Assembly (NCBI RefSeq): GCF_018130765.1
Contig: NZ_JAFCJZ010000015.1
Span: forward strand, 62,001-126,000
Direction: 5' to 3'
Length of the DNA stretch: 64,000 nt
Source: Bradyrhizobium iriomotense
Lineage (GTDB): Bacteria; Pseudomonadota; Alphaproteobacteria; Rhizobiales; Xanthobacteraceae
The position numbers and the translations under genes are program-made. The notes under the pieces were generated by a model. It had not been told where the DNA came from, ran no database searches, and worked only from the letters and a program-made list of their open reading frames with translations. Shown in pieces: positions 1 to 8,729 of the stretch; the stretch's first letter is position 1, and every line of letters begins with the position of its first letter.

Positions 1-1285
1 GCGCATAGCCGGCGATGCCGTGATAGATCGCCAGTGACGGATCGCGCGGTGAGAGCCGGATCGCCCGCTGCGCCGCCACAAACGCCTGCTTCGACCGTCC
101 GGCATAGGACAGCGCCAGCGCGTGGTAGCCTTGCGCCAGCGAGAAGTTCGGGTTGAGCGCGAGGGCCTGCTCGAACTCGGACAACGCGTCCGCAAGCCTG
201 CGGGTCGAGAAGTAGACGCTGCCGAGCGCGGCATGCGCCCAGGCATCCTCATGGTCGCAGCGCACCGCTTTGAGCGCGGCGGCTTCCGCGACTGGGCCAA
301 CCGCGGCCAGTTCGGCCCAGCCGAGATGCACGCCGAACATGTCGTTCACGGCCAGCACCGACAGCGCCTGGCCGTAGTTCGGATCGATCGCGATCGCGCG
401 CTCGAGCAGCACCTTCGCGGCCTCGTGGTCCTGCCGAGTCACGCGCCAGTAATGCGACAGCGCGCGCATCAACAGGTCCCACGCGTCCAGGCTCGCGGGC
501 GGCTTGCGATGGCTGCGAAAATTCTCCGCGGCGTGGATCTGCGGCTCGATCGCCGCGACGATCGCGTTGGTGATCTCGTCCTGCACGGTGAAGACGTCGA
601 CCAGGTCGCGGTCGTAGCGCTCGGCCCAGAGATGGCTGCCTGACGTGGCATCGTTGAGCTGCGCGGTGATACGCACCCGGTTGTCCGCCTTCCGCACGCT
701 GCCTTCGACGATGTAGCGGACGCCGAGCTCCTCGGCGATCTGCCTGATGTGGACCGCGCGACCCTTGTAGGTGAAGGACGAGTTGCGGGCGATCACCATG
801 AACCAGCGTTGCTTCGACAGTGCGGTAAGAATGTCCTCGCTGATTCCGTCGCCAAAATAGTCCTGTGCGGGATCGCCGCTCATGTTCTCGAAGGCGAGCA
901 CCGCGATCGCCGGGCGGTCCGTCGCGGCGCGCGGCCGGGCCGTGGCAGGTTCAACGGGCGCCGGCGCGGCCGCCGCGTCTTCTCTGACGTCGCCGACGAA
1001 ACGAAAGCCCTTGCGCGGAATGGTCTTGATCAGCCGCTGGGTCGCTCCGTCGTCGCCCAGCGCCTTGCGCGCGGCGTTGATGCGGCTGTTCAGGGCAGAA
1101 TCCGAGACAATGCGGTCGCTCCAGATCTGGCTGATCAGGTCATCCTTGCTGACCACACGGGCGCGCTCCGCAACGAGATAAAGCAGGAGATCGAACACCT
1201 GCGGCTGCAACGGCACGGCCGTCCCGCCGCAGGTGAGCTCCCGCAGATCGCCGTCCAGCACGTTGTTTTCAAAGCAAAATCGCAC
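1..1285 (-). CDS. Winged-helix/TPR regulator, CadC-like (3' end cut by window edge)
   Basis: Reading leftward from a GTG at 1285, the frame stays open for 428 codons to the window edge, so the C-terminus is missing. The first ~95 residues resemble an OmpR/CadC-type winged-helix DNA-binding domain, ending in a KGFRFVGDV motif. A TolB/FlgO-like stretch follows (RPAIAVLAFENMSGD), typical of proteins once annotated as adenylate cyclases, then TPR-like helices rich in Ala, Leu and Tyr. No catalytic cyclase motif is visible, so I call it a DNA-binding regulator. It is a clear paralogue of the gene at 3035-4594, aligning over its whole length. It is divergent from the methyltransferase at 1419 and may regulate it, which is an inference. 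Confidence 0.8.
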   Translation of the reverse strand, partial: MRFCFENNVLDGDLRELTCGGTAVPLQPQVFDLLLYLVAERARVVSKDDLISQIWSDRIVSDSALNSRINAARKALGDDGATQRLIKTIPRKGFRFVGDVREDAAAAPAPVEPATARPRAATDRPAIAVLAFENMSGDPAQDYFGDGISEDILTALSKQRWFMVIARNSSFTYKGRAVHIRQIAEELGVRYIVEGSVRKADNRVRITAQLNDATSGSHLWAERYDRDLVDVFTVQDEITNAIVAAIEPQIHAAENFRSHRKPPASLDAWDLLMRALSHYWRVTRQDHEAAKVLLERAIAIDPNYGQALSVLAVNDMFGVHLGWAELAAVGPVAEAAALKAVRCDHEDAWAHAALGSVYFSTRRLADALSEFEQALALNPNFSLAQGYHALALSYAGRSKQAFVAAQRAIRLSPRDPSLAIYHGIAGYA

Positions 1286-1418
1286 GTTTCTGTCGTCTCA
1301 AGCAAAAATCAAAGTCGTCTCAGGCGAAAATCAACCCTCCGCGAAAGTCGGGGGACGTCCGATCCGGCATGGTGCGAAGACCAAACAGTGCCGATGCCTC
1401 GGCACAACGGAGCGTTCT

Positions 1419-2207
1419 ATGACCCAACTTGATCACCAGGTTCATTCTATCGGCCCGGAGGTTGCGGGCTCACGCATTTTCAGGTTCATCGCCTTTCTGT
1501 ACGGAATTGCGGCATATCTCGTTTTTTTCGTCACCGTTCTCTACGCCATCGGCTTCGTCATGGGGGTGATGGTACCGAAGACCATCGACACCGGAGCCGA
1601 AGCGCCCGTCGTTCGCGCGGTCATCATCAATCTGCTGCTGATGTCGCTGTTCGCGGTTCAACACAGCGTGATGGCGCGTCAACAATTCAAGGCGTGGTGG
1701 ACGCAGTTCGTCCCCAAGCCGGTCGAGCGCTCGACCTATGTGTTGTTCGCGAGCCTGTCATTGCTTCTCCTGTTTTGGCAGTGGCGTCCGCTGCCGACGG
1801 TCATATGGGAGGTTGAGAACCCCGATCTTGCCGTGACGGTGGTCACGCTGTCCTTCGCGGGCTGGGTGCTGGTGTTCACCTCGACCTTCATCATCAACCA
1901 TTTCGAGTTGTTCGGCCTGTCTCAGGTGACCGATCATCTCGTCGGCAGGGAAGCCGCGCCGGCGCGCTTCAAGACGCCGCTGCTCTACAAGTTCGTCCGT
2001 CATCCGATCTATCTCGGTTTCATCATCGCGTTCTGGGCGGCGCCGGTCATGACCGTGGGCCATCTGCTGTTCGCGGCCGTGACCACGATCTACATCTTCG
2101 TCGGCATCGCGCTGGAGGAGCACGACCTCGTCGATCTCTTCGGCGACGAGTACCGGCAGTACAAACAACGGGTGTCGATGCTTATTCCCTGGCGCCGGTC
2201 GGTATAG
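1419..2207 (+). CDS. mddA: Methanethiol S-methyltransferase (MddA-like membrane methyltransferase)
   Basis: A 262-residue membrane protein of the isoprenylcysteine methyltransferase/NnrU-like superfamily. Five or so hydrophobic segments are visible (about residues 20-45, 65-85, 105-125, 145-165 and 200-240). The C-terminal cofactor-binding region carries the family motif RHPIYLGF followed by EEHDLVDLFGDEY. MddA enzymes make dimethyl sulfide from methanethiol with S-adenosylmethionine, and about 262 residues is the usual length. I chose ATG 1419 because the frame opens further upstream only into the divergent regulator. The substrate is assigned by family resemblance; another small thiol or a lipid thiol is possible. 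Confidence 0.72.
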   Translation: MTQLDHQVHSIGPEVAGSRIFRFIAFLYGIAAYLVFFVTVLYAIGFVMGVMVPKTIDTGAEAPVVRAVIINLLLMSLFAVQHSVMARQQFKAWWTQFVPKPVERSTYVLFASLSLLLLFWQWRPLPTVIWEVENPDLAVTVVTLSFAGWVLVFTSTFIINHFELFGLSQVTDHLVGREAAPARFKTPLLYKFVRHPIYLGFIIAFWAAPVMTVGHLLFAAVTTIYIFVGIALEEHDLVDLFGDEYRQYKQRVSMLIPWRRSV

Positions 2208-2218
2208 CCGTCGCAGCT

Positions 2219-2256
2219 TTCCATCGCGTCCCCCGAAAGGAGGACGCGCGATGGAA
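2219..2256 (+). terminator. Stem-loop after mddA
   Basis: Inverted repeat TTCCATCGCG (2219-2228) and CGCGATGGAA (2247-2256), with TCC/GGA able to extend the stem. It begins 12 bases after the mddA stop codon. No T-run follows, so termination is plausible but not certain. Confidence 0.5.
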
Positions 2257-2277
2257 CCGAGGCGCGTATCGGACCTT

Positions 2278-2305
2278 GTCTGACTCTCAACGTCTGACTC
2301 TCAAC
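2278..2305. repeat. Perfect tandem duplication of 14 bases
   Basis: GTCTGACTCTCAAC occurs twice head to tail at 2278-2291 and 2292-2305, in the gap before the GFA gene. It may be a simple slippage product; no function is claimed. Confidence 0.7.
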
Positions 2306-2429
2306 CTCCAGCGTCCCCCGGAGTGATTCCCCCTCACTCCGACGCCTCTCCCCGCATCCGCATCAGCCGAGTTATCGGCGAACCGGAGCGGGGAGAGGAA
2401 TTCCAACCTTCATCAACGGAGACGTTCCA

Positions 2430-2852
2430 ATGAAACATGTCGGAAACTGCTTTTGCGGCGCGGTCACGGTCGAGATCACGGGCGCGCCGGAGGCGATGGG
2501 CTATTGCCATTGCCGCTCCTGCCGGTCCTGGTCCGGCGGACCGGTGAACGCCTTCAGCCTGTGGAAGCCCGAAGCCGTGCGCATCACCGAGGGCGCCCAG
2601 CATGTCGAGACCTTCGCCAAGACACCGCTCAGCCAGCGCAAATATTGCAGGAAGTGCGGTGGCCATCTCATGACCAATCACCCGCCGCTCGGCCTCATCG
2701 ACGTCTTCACCGCCACCATCCCCACGCTCGCGTTCACGCCCGGCGTCCACGTCAATTACGCCGAGACCGTGCTGCCGATGCGCGACGGCCTGCCCAAGCT
2801 GAAGGATTTCCCCGCCGAGTTAGGCGGCAGCGGCGAGATGATGCAGGAGTAG
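2430..2852 (+). CDS. GFA-family protein (CENP-V/GFA zinc fold)
   Basis: A 140-residue protein of the glutathione-dependent formaldehyde-activating (GFA) fold. The zinc ligands are visible: CFCG near residue 8, CHCRSC around residues 31-36, and CRKCGG around residues 74-79. Members bind one or two zinc ions, and most are uncharacterised; the family name comes from one enzyme that joins formaldehyde to glutathione. The gene stands alone between repeats and the methyltransferase. Proximity to a methyl-sulfur enzyme is suggestive of C1 or thiol chemistry, but this is only inference. Confidence 0.85.
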   Translation: MKHVGNCFCGAVTVEITGAPEAMGYCHCRSCRSWSGGPVNAFSLWKPEAVRITEGAQHVETFAKTPLSQRKYCRKCGGHLMTNHPPLGLIDVFTATIPTLAFTPGVHVNYAETVLPMRDGLPKLKDFPAELGGSGEMMQE

Positions 2853-2861
2853 CTCTCTCTT

Positions 2862-3013
2862 CCCTTCTCCCCTTGTGGGAGAAGGTGCCTTGCCGAAGGC
2901 AAGGCGGATGAGGGGTTCTGTCCACTCGTCGGACTGCTCGTGAGGATAGAGACCCCTCACCCGGATTCGATGCTTCGCATCGAATCCACCCTCTCCCACA
3001 AGGGGAGAGGGTG
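2862..3013. repeat. Extragenic palindrome, family A
   Basis: Left arm around 2862-2887 (CTTCTCCCCTTGTGGGAGAAGG) and right arm around 2987-3013 (CCCTCTCCCACAAGGGGAGAGGG) are inverted copies, with inner arms ATGAGGGGT and ACCCCTCA. The same layout recurs at 10425, 21435, 38578, 39737, 44567 and 55140. It fills the gap between the converging GFA and regulator genes. Confidence 0.85.
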
Positions 3014-3034
3014 CACCGTCACTGTGGTGAACGC

Positions 3035-4594
3035 CTACCTCATCCCTGCGCGCCGCAATCCTTCCAGATAATGTGCGCGATCATCTTCCCGCAGCATCGG
3101 CAGCTCGCGCGTGATCCAGGCGAGCGAGATGCCAGGCTGGGTGCGGCGCAGGCCTTCCAGCGCGGATGCTGCGAGCGCGGGATTTCCCGACATGCCGGCG
3201 GCGGCGGTCAGCACGCGATGGGCGCCGACGAAATCGGCGCGCTGCCGCATCGATTCCCGGGCCATCTGCATGGATTGTTCGTAGTTGCGGCCGATGAACT
3301 GGGCGTAGGCGGCAACGCCGCAATAGATCGCCGCGAGCGGATCGCGCGGGCTCAGCCGCAGCGCGCGCCGTGCGGCGCCATCGCCGTCCTGCCATCGTCC
3401 CGCGTAGCACAGCGTCACGCCGTAGAAGGCGTGCGCCATCGCGCAGTTCGGATTGAGCCTCAAGGCCAGCTCGAACTCGGCCAGCGCGTCGTCGAAGCGG
3501 CGGCGGAACAGATAGGTATAGGCGAGGCCGAGATGGGCAAAGGCGTCCTCGCGATCCGCCTCCACCGCCGCAAGCGCGGCGCGTTCGGCGACCGGCACGG
3601 TCGCGGCCATGTCGGCCCAGCCCATATGCGCACCGAAGATATGACTGGTCGCGAGCAGGCCCAGCGCCTTGCCATAGGCCGGGTCGATCGCGACGGCCTT
3701 CTCGAGCAGCCCTTGCGCCGTCGCATTGTCCTCGCGGGTGATGCGCCAGTAATGCGACAGCCCGCGCATCAACAGGCCCCAGGCGTCGAGGCTGCCCGGC
3801 GGCTTCTGCTGGGCGCGAAAGCTCTCGGCGGCATAGAGCTGCGGCTCGATCGCGGCGACGATCGCCTCGGTGATCTCGTCCTGCACGGCGAAGATGTCGG
3901 CAAGCTCGCGGTCGTAGCGCTCGGCCCAGAGATGGCTGCCGGTCGAGACGTCGTTGAGCTGGGCGGAGACGCGCAGGCGGTCGCCGCTCCGTCGCACGCT
4001 GCCTTCGACGACGTAGCGCACGCCGAGTTCGCGCGCGACCTCGTGGATGTGCACGGCGCGGCCCTTGTAGACGAAGGAGGAATTGCGCGCGATGACGAAG
4101 AACCAGCGCAGCTTCGACAGCGCGGTGATGATGTCCTCGCTGATGCCGTCGGAGAAATAATCCTGCTCGCGGTCGCCGCTCATGTTGGTGAAGGGCAGAA
4201 CGGCGATCGCGGGCCGGTCGGGCAGCGCGAGCACAGCCTGCGGCGCTGGAGTGAGGCGACCGAGCTCCGGCGGAACCGTGCCAAGCTGTGTCTGCACGTC
4301 ACCGACGAAGCGAAATCCCTTGCGCGCGATGGTGCGGATCAGCGCCTGGTTCGCACCATTGTCGCCGATCGCCTTGCGGGCCGCGTTGATCCGGCTGGTC
4401 AGGGTGGATTCGGAGACGCTCCGCCCATGCCAGATCTTGTCGATCAGCTCGTCTTTGCTGACGACCCGGTCGCGGTTTTCCATGAGATGGACCACGAGAT
4501 CGAAAACCTGCGGTTCCACGGCAACGGGAACCTGCTCGCGGCTCAGCTCGCGCAGGTCAGTATCGAGAAGGTGATCCCGGAATAGAAACTGCAC
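3035..4594 (-). CDS. Winged-helix/TPR regulator, CadC-like
   Basis: A complete 519-residue paralogue of the truncated gene at 1-1285. Residues 1-95 form the winged-helix domain (VSKDELIDKIWHGRSVS, then ARKGFRFVGDV). Residues ~125-260 are the TolB-like region (RPAIAVLPFTNMSGD, YFSDGISEDIITALSKL). Residues ~270-519 are TPR-type helix pairs ending near LEGLRRAGMR. The start is GTG 4594, matched by the GTG start of the paralogue. There is no transmembrane segment between the DNA-binding domain and the TPR part, unlike CadC itself, so it is likely a soluble regulator. The ligand and target genes are unknown. Confidence 0.85.
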   Translation of the reverse strand: MQFLFRDHLLDTDLRELSREQVPVAVEPQVFDLVVHLMENRDRVVSKDELIDKIWHGRSVSESTLTSRINAARKAIGDNGANQALIRTIARKGFRFVGDVQTQLGTVPPELGRLTPAPQAVLALPDRPAIAVLPFTNMSGDREQDYFSDGISEDIITALSKLRWFFVIARNSSFVYKGRAVHIHEVARELGVRYVVEGSVRRSGDRLRVSAQLNDVSTGSHLWAERYDRELADIFAVQDEITEAIVAAIEPQLYAAESFRAQQKPPGSLDAWGLLMRGLSHYWRITREDNATAQGLLEKAVAIDPAYGKALGLLATSHIFGAHMGWADMAATVPVAERAALAAVEADREDAFAHLGLAYTYLFRRRFDDALAEFELALRLNPNCAMAHAFYGVTLCYAGRWQDGDGAARRALRLSPRDPLAAIYCGVAAYAQFIGRNYEQSMQMARESMRQRADFVGAHRVLTAAAGMSGNPALAASALEGLRRTQPGISLAWITRELPMLREDDRAHYLEGLRRAGMR

Positions 4595-4805
4595 GTCGAA
4601 ACTCAGATCTCACAGCGGTATCGGGCAATAAAAAAATCAAAATGGATTTCGACTTGAAGTCTGTGTGTCCACCGAGCGGTCGGTCCGGTTCACCACGATC
4701 GCGTGATGGCAGCCATGCGGTTTTCGAGGGGGAATAGAACCTGAAATGACAATCTGGCCGTTCCGGCCAGATTGTCGCGGGCAACTCATGGGTCGAGCGC
4801 TGATC

Positions 4806-5004
4806 GTAGCCCGGATGAGCGGAGCGACATCCGGGACGACTATTACCGTCATCCCGAGGCGCCGGAGCATAGCGGAGGCCTTGAAGGATGGACGGCCCGG
4901 CTGCATCCCGGCCGCTCCTCCTTCGAGGCTCCGCGTGCGCTGCTTCGCATCGCACGCTTCGCGCCTCCAGCGACAACCGCTTCGCGGTTGCGCAGGGATG
5001 ACGG
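4806..5004. repeat. Nested inverted repeats in the 532-base gap before the lyase gene
   Basis: A short palindrome at 4806-4840 (GTAGCCCGGATGAGC, then ATCCGGG) is followed by a longer one with outer arms CGTCATCCC near 4847 and GGGATGACG near 4996. Small self-complementary blocks lie inside (CGCTTCGCG-type). The rest of 4595-5126 shows no gene; an AT-richer stretch at 4610-4750 could hold the promoters of both flanking genes. Confidence 0.65.
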
Positions 5005-5126
5005 AGCAGGCGGCGGCGCGCTCGTCGTAACGGCATTTGAACATGTGACGAACTGCGAATGTCCATTGCCGAACACTGCGACGTGCGTAAGCTGCCCGCA
5101 CATAGAACAACAGCCACGAAGAAACC

Positions 5127-6488
5127 ATGCCCGCTTTTCACGCCTCGACCACCGTGCTCGACTCCATGCTGTTTCGCGACGCCTTCGGCACGCCCGAGAT
5201 GCGCGAGGTGTTTTCCGACGTCGCGCTGGTCGCCCGTTACGCCGAGGTCGAGGTCGCGCTGGCGAAAGCGGAGGCAGCATGCGGCGTGATCCCGCAGGAC
5301 GCTGCCGATCAGATCGCGGCGAGGACCAACGTCGCCGCGCTCGACTTCGACCTGCTCAGGCAGGAGACCGACATCGTCGGCTATCCGATCCTCCCTTTGG
5401 TGCACCAGATGGTGAAGCAGTGCGGCGAAGCCGGCCGCTACGTGCATTGGGGCGCGACCACGCAGGACATCATGGATACCGCCGTGGCGCTGCAACTGCG
5501 CGCCGCGCTCGGGATCGTCGAGCGAGACATCGCCGAGCTGCGCAAGATCCTCGCCGACCTCTCCAAGCGCTATCGCGACACGCCGATGGCCGGCCGCACC
5601 CATCTGCAACAGGCGCTGCCGGTCACCTTCGGCTACAAGACCGCGATCTGGCTCGCGATGTTCGACCGCCACGCCGAACGCCTGGCGCAATTGAAGCCGC
5701 GCGTCCTGGTCGGTCAGTTCGCGGGCGCCGCCGGCACGCTGGCCTCGCTCGGCGACAAGGGTTTTGAGGTGCAGGAGGCGCTCTGCGCCGAGCTGAAGCT
5801 CGGCGTTCCCGCCTCGACCTGGCACGTCGCGCGCGACGGCTTTGCCGAGGCCGTGAACTTCCTCGCCCTGGTCACCGGCTCGCTCGGCAAGATCGCGCTC
5901 GACATCATGATCATGGCCTCGACCGAGTTCGCCGAGGTCTACGAACCCTTCGTCAAGGGCCGCGGCGCCTCCTCGACCATGCCGCAGAAGCGCAACCCGA
6001 TCTCCTCGGAGCTGATGCTGGCAGCGTCCAAGGCGGTGCGCCAGCACGCCGGCCTGATGCTGGACGCGATGGTGCAGGATTTCGAGCGCGCCACCGGTCC
6101 CTGGCACGCCGAATGGATGGCGATCCCCGAAAGCTTCGTGCTGACCGCCGGCGCCCTGCACCAGGCGAAGTTCGCGCTCGCGGGCCTGATCGTGGACGAA
6201 AGGAAGATGAACGACAATCTCGCCGTCAGCCGCGGCCTGATTGTGGCCGAAGCGGTCATGATGGGGCTTGCGCCGCAGATCGGGCGGCAGGAGGCGCATG
6301 ACGTGGTCTATGATGCCTGCCGCGAGGCCAACGACAAGGGGATCAGCCTTGCCGATGCGCTATCCGCAGATTCACGGATATCGAGCCGCATCGACCGTGC
6401 CACAATCGAGGCGCTCACCTCACCGAAAAATTACCTCGGGCTTGCGCCCGCCATGGTCGATCGGGTGCTGAAATCCTCAACGCGTTGA
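5127..6488 (+). CDS. Fumarase/aspartase-superfamily lyase (adenylosuccinate lyase / PcaB-like)
   Basis: A 453-residue class II fumarase/aspartase-superfamily enzyme. The signature loop SSTMPQKRNP lies near residues 281-290, and the family's first conserved regions are visible around GRTHLQQA and HWGATTQD. The N-terminus and the C-terminal domain resemble both adenylosuccinate lyase and 3-carboxy-cis,cis-muconate lactonising enzyme; no purine or protocatechuate genes lie nearby to decide. These enzymes act in the cytoplasm as tetramers and eliminate or add across a carbon-carbon double bond. The alternative is a lyase for an amino-dicarboxylate such as those acting on EDDS-like compounds. Confidence 0.85.
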   Translation: MPAFHASTTVLDSMLFRDAFGTPEMREVFSDVALVARYAEVEVALAKAEAACGVIPQDAADQIAARTNVAALDFDLLRQETDIVGYPILPLVHQMVKQCGEAGRYVHWGATTQDIMDTAVALQLRAALGIVERDIAELRKILADLSKRYRDTPMAGRTHLQQALPVTFGYKTAIWLAMFDRHAERLAQLKPRVLVGQFAGAAGTLASLGDKGFEVQEALCAELKLGVPASTWHVARDGFAEAVNFLALVTGSLGKIALDIMIMASTEFAEVYEPFVKGRGASSTMPQKRNPISSELMLAASKAVRQHAGLMLDAMVQDFERATGPWHAEWMAIPESFVLTAGALHQAKFALAGLIVDERKMNDNLAVSRGLIVAEAVMMGLAPQIGRQEAHDVVYDACREANDKGISLADALSADSRISSRIDRATIEALTSPKNYLGLAPAMVDRVLKSSTR

Positions 6489-6601
6489 AAACCAAGATGC
6501 GTGAAACCACGTATCTTTCTCGTCTCGCAAGGCGCTCGCATACTTGTGTCTCGCGATGCTAGGCTTAGATTGAACGAGAGACTTTCGGCAGAGGACCCGG
6601 C

Positions 6602-7858
6602 ATGACCGATCAACGCATCACCGCCACTCCCATCGATCCCGCGAAACTCGACCGGCTGGCCGAGGTTGCGGTGAAGGTGGGCCTGGGCTTGCGGCCGGGA
6701 CAGGATCTGCTGCTGACGGCGCCGGCGATCGCGCTGCCGCTGGTGCGGCGGATCGCCGTCCATGCCTACAAGGCCGGCGCCGGCATCGTCACGCCGATCC
6801 TGTCGGACGAGGAGATGACGCTGGCGCGCTACCGCCACGGTCACGACAACAGTTTCGATCGCGCCGCCGGCTGGCTCTACGAGGGCATGGCCAAGGCCTT
6901 CTCCGACAACACCGCGCGGCTCGCCATCGTCGGCGACAATCCGATGCTGCTGTCGGGCGAGGATCCTTCCAAGGTCGCACGCGCCAGCAAGGCCAATTCG
7001 ATGGCCTATCAGCCGGCGCTGGAAAAGATCGTCAATTTCGACACCAACTGGAACATCATCGCCTATCCGAGCCCGTCCTGGGCCAGGCAGGTCTTCCCCA
7101 ATGATCCCGAGGACGTCGCCGTCGGCAAGCTCGCGGATGCGATCTTCGCCGCGTCCCGCGTCGACCGTGAAGACGCCATGGGCAATTGGGCGAGCCACAA
7201 TGCGGTGCTGCGCGAACGCACCAACTGGCTCAACGGCCAGCGTTTTCGCGCGCTGCAGTACTCGGGGCCGGGCACCGATCTCACCATCGGCCTTGCCGAC
7301 GGCCATGAATGGGAAGGCGGCGCCTCGCTGTCCAAGAACGGCATCAGCTGCAACGCCAACATCCCGACCGAAGAGGTCTTCACCACGCCGCATTGCCGGC
7401 GCGTCTACGGCCATGTCGTGAGCTCGAAGCCGCTGTCCTACCAGGGCACGCTGATCGACAACATCGCGGTGCGCTTCGAGGACGGCAAGATCGTCGACGC
7501 CAAGGCCTCGCGCGGTGCGGAAGTGCTCAACAAAGTGCTCGACACCGACGAGGGCGCCCGCCGGCTTGGCGAGGTGGCGCTGGTGCCGCATTCCTCGCCG
7601 ATCTCGCAAAGTGGATTGCTGTTCTACAACACGCTGTTCGACGAGAACGCCGCCTCGCACATCGCGCTCGGCCAGTGCTATTCGAAGTGCTTCGTCAACG
7701 GCGCCCAGCTCACGCCGCAGCAGATCGCCGCGCAGGGCGGCAATCAGAGCCTGATTCATATCGACTGGATGATCGGCTCGGCCGAGACCGATATCGACGG
7801 CATTCTGGCCGACGGCAGCAAGGTCCCGGTGTTCCGCAAGGGCGAGTGGGCGAAGTAA
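6602..7858 (+). CDS. Aminopeptidase, M29 family (AmpS/PepS-like)
   Basis: A 418-residue cytoplasmic M29 metallo-aminopeptidase. The family's opening (KLDRLAEVAVKVGLGLRPGQ) and the metal-binding segment EEVFTTPHCRRVYG (about residues 255-268) are visible, as is the later HSSPISQSG and NQSLIHIDWM region that supplies further ligands near the C-terminus. M29 enzymes remove N-terminal residues from peptides using two metal ions and are about 410 residues long. An AGAGGACCC stretch precedes ATG 6602. It lies 113 bases after the lyase gene on the same strand, so weak co-transcription is possible. Confidence 0.9.
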   Translation: MTDQRITATPIDPAKLDRLAEVAVKVGLGLRPGQDLLLTAPAIALPLVRRIAVHAYKAGAGIVTPILSDEEMTLARYRHGHDNSFDRAAGWLYEGMAKAFSDNTARLAIVGDNPMLLSGEDPSKVARASKANSMAYQPALEKIVNFDTNWNIIAYPSPSWARQVFPNDPEDVAVGKLADAIFAASRVDREDAMGNWASHNAVLRERTNWLNGQRFRALQYSGPGTDLTIGLADGHEWEGGASLSKNGISCNANIPTEEVFTTPHCRRVYGHVVSSKPLSYQGTLIDNIAVRFEDGKIVDAKASRGAEVLNKVLDTDEGARRLGEVALVPHSSPISQSGLLFYNTLFDENAASHIALGQCYSKCFVNGAQLTPQQIAAQGGNQSLIHIDWMIGSAETDIDGILADGSKVPVFRKGEWAK

Positions 7859-7865
7859 CACGCTT

Positions 7866-7890
7866 CACCTCTCCCCGTCGGGGAGAGGTG
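7866..7890. terminator. Perfect 12-bp hairpin between convergent genes
   Basis: CACCTCTCCCCG (7866-7877) and CGGGGAGAGGTG (7879-7890) form a perfect stem with a one-base centre, so as RNA a slightly smaller stem with a loop is expected. It lies between two converging genes and could stop transcription from both sides, although it lacks a T-run. A 12-base palindrome AGACTATAGTCT follows at 7916-7927. Confidence 0.5.
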
Positions 7891-7938
7891 AGCATCCCGG
7901 CGACGGTCTTTTCCCAGACTATAGTCTAGCGTGCTCTC

Positions 7939-8493
7939 TCACGCCGCCGCGTTGCGCAGCATCGGCTTGTTGTCGATGCTGAATCTGTTGAACAGCGTCG
8001 TGAACGGGCTGCCGTCGGTGGCCCGCACAATGGCGTCGGAGGCGGCGACCGCCTCGTAGAGCGCTCCGACGGGATCGTTCACTTCCGGCAAGGCGAGAGC
8101 CGTGCGGATGTCCTCGCGGGCCTCGTTGATCTCGTCCTCGTCGTCGAGTGTCGCCTCCAGCGCGTCCGCCGCGCGCCGCATCTCCAGGAGGTCGCCGCCG
8201 CCGGAAAATTTCAGGATATCGAGCCAGTAGGGGCGGGCGACGACGAGCTGGATGAACGCCTCGAAGCTTTCCGCGATGATTCCTGCGCGGCCCTCCGATG
8301 AGACGTAGAGCACATTCTGCGACGGCAGCAGCACGAACGTGCCGCCGGAGCCGTCGCTGCCGATCTGCCGCGGGTTTTCGATGCCGTCGATGGTGAACCA
8401 GGGCTCTTCGTCCGGCGTGAAGGAGACGTCGAAGCCGCCGAGCCGGGCGACCACGTCGCCTTTGGCTGTCAGAGCCTCTGGGCTGAGGGGCAT
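7939..8493 (-). CDS. Uncharacterised protein with SUKH-like (SMI1/KNR4) features
   Basis: A 184-residue acidic soluble protein with no signal peptide. Residues ~25-75 carry the pattern IGSDGSGGTFVLL, then VLYVSSEGRAGIIAESFEAFI. This resembles the SUKH (SMI1/KNR4) fold in which a Gly-Asp-Gly loop and a terminal SFEEFI helix are conserved. SUKH proteins include immunity proteins to contact-dependent toxins, but no toxin gene is adjacent. The C-terminal half is helical and acidic (DDEDEINEAREDI). Family membership is tentative and function unknown. Confidence 0.7.
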   Translation of the reverse strand: MPLSPEALTAKGDVVARLGGFDVSFTPDEEPWFTIDGIENPRQIGSDGSGGTFVLLPSQNVLYVSSEGRAGIIAESFEAFIQLVVARPYWLDILKFSGGGDLLEMRRAADALEATLDDEDEINEAREDIRTALALPEVNDPVGALYEAVAASDAIVRATDGSPFTTLFNRFSIDNKPMLRNAAA

Positions 8494-8729
8494 CGGTATG
8501 GCTCCTTTTTGATGCTTCGCGCACTTTGTCGCACCCCCGAAAAGTTCGGTTCATGTGCGCGAATTTGCAGGGAAATCGTGACGTTAGCTGCTTCGCACCT
8601 GCAACTTGCGGCTGATTGTCGGGACCTGCGTAAGAAAGAATTAAAAGCGGGCCACTAGCGTTCCCGCATCTTTCTGACCAATCCGGGCCGAGACCCGGCC
8701 ATTCATATTATATTTTCCTGGGGAAGTAG

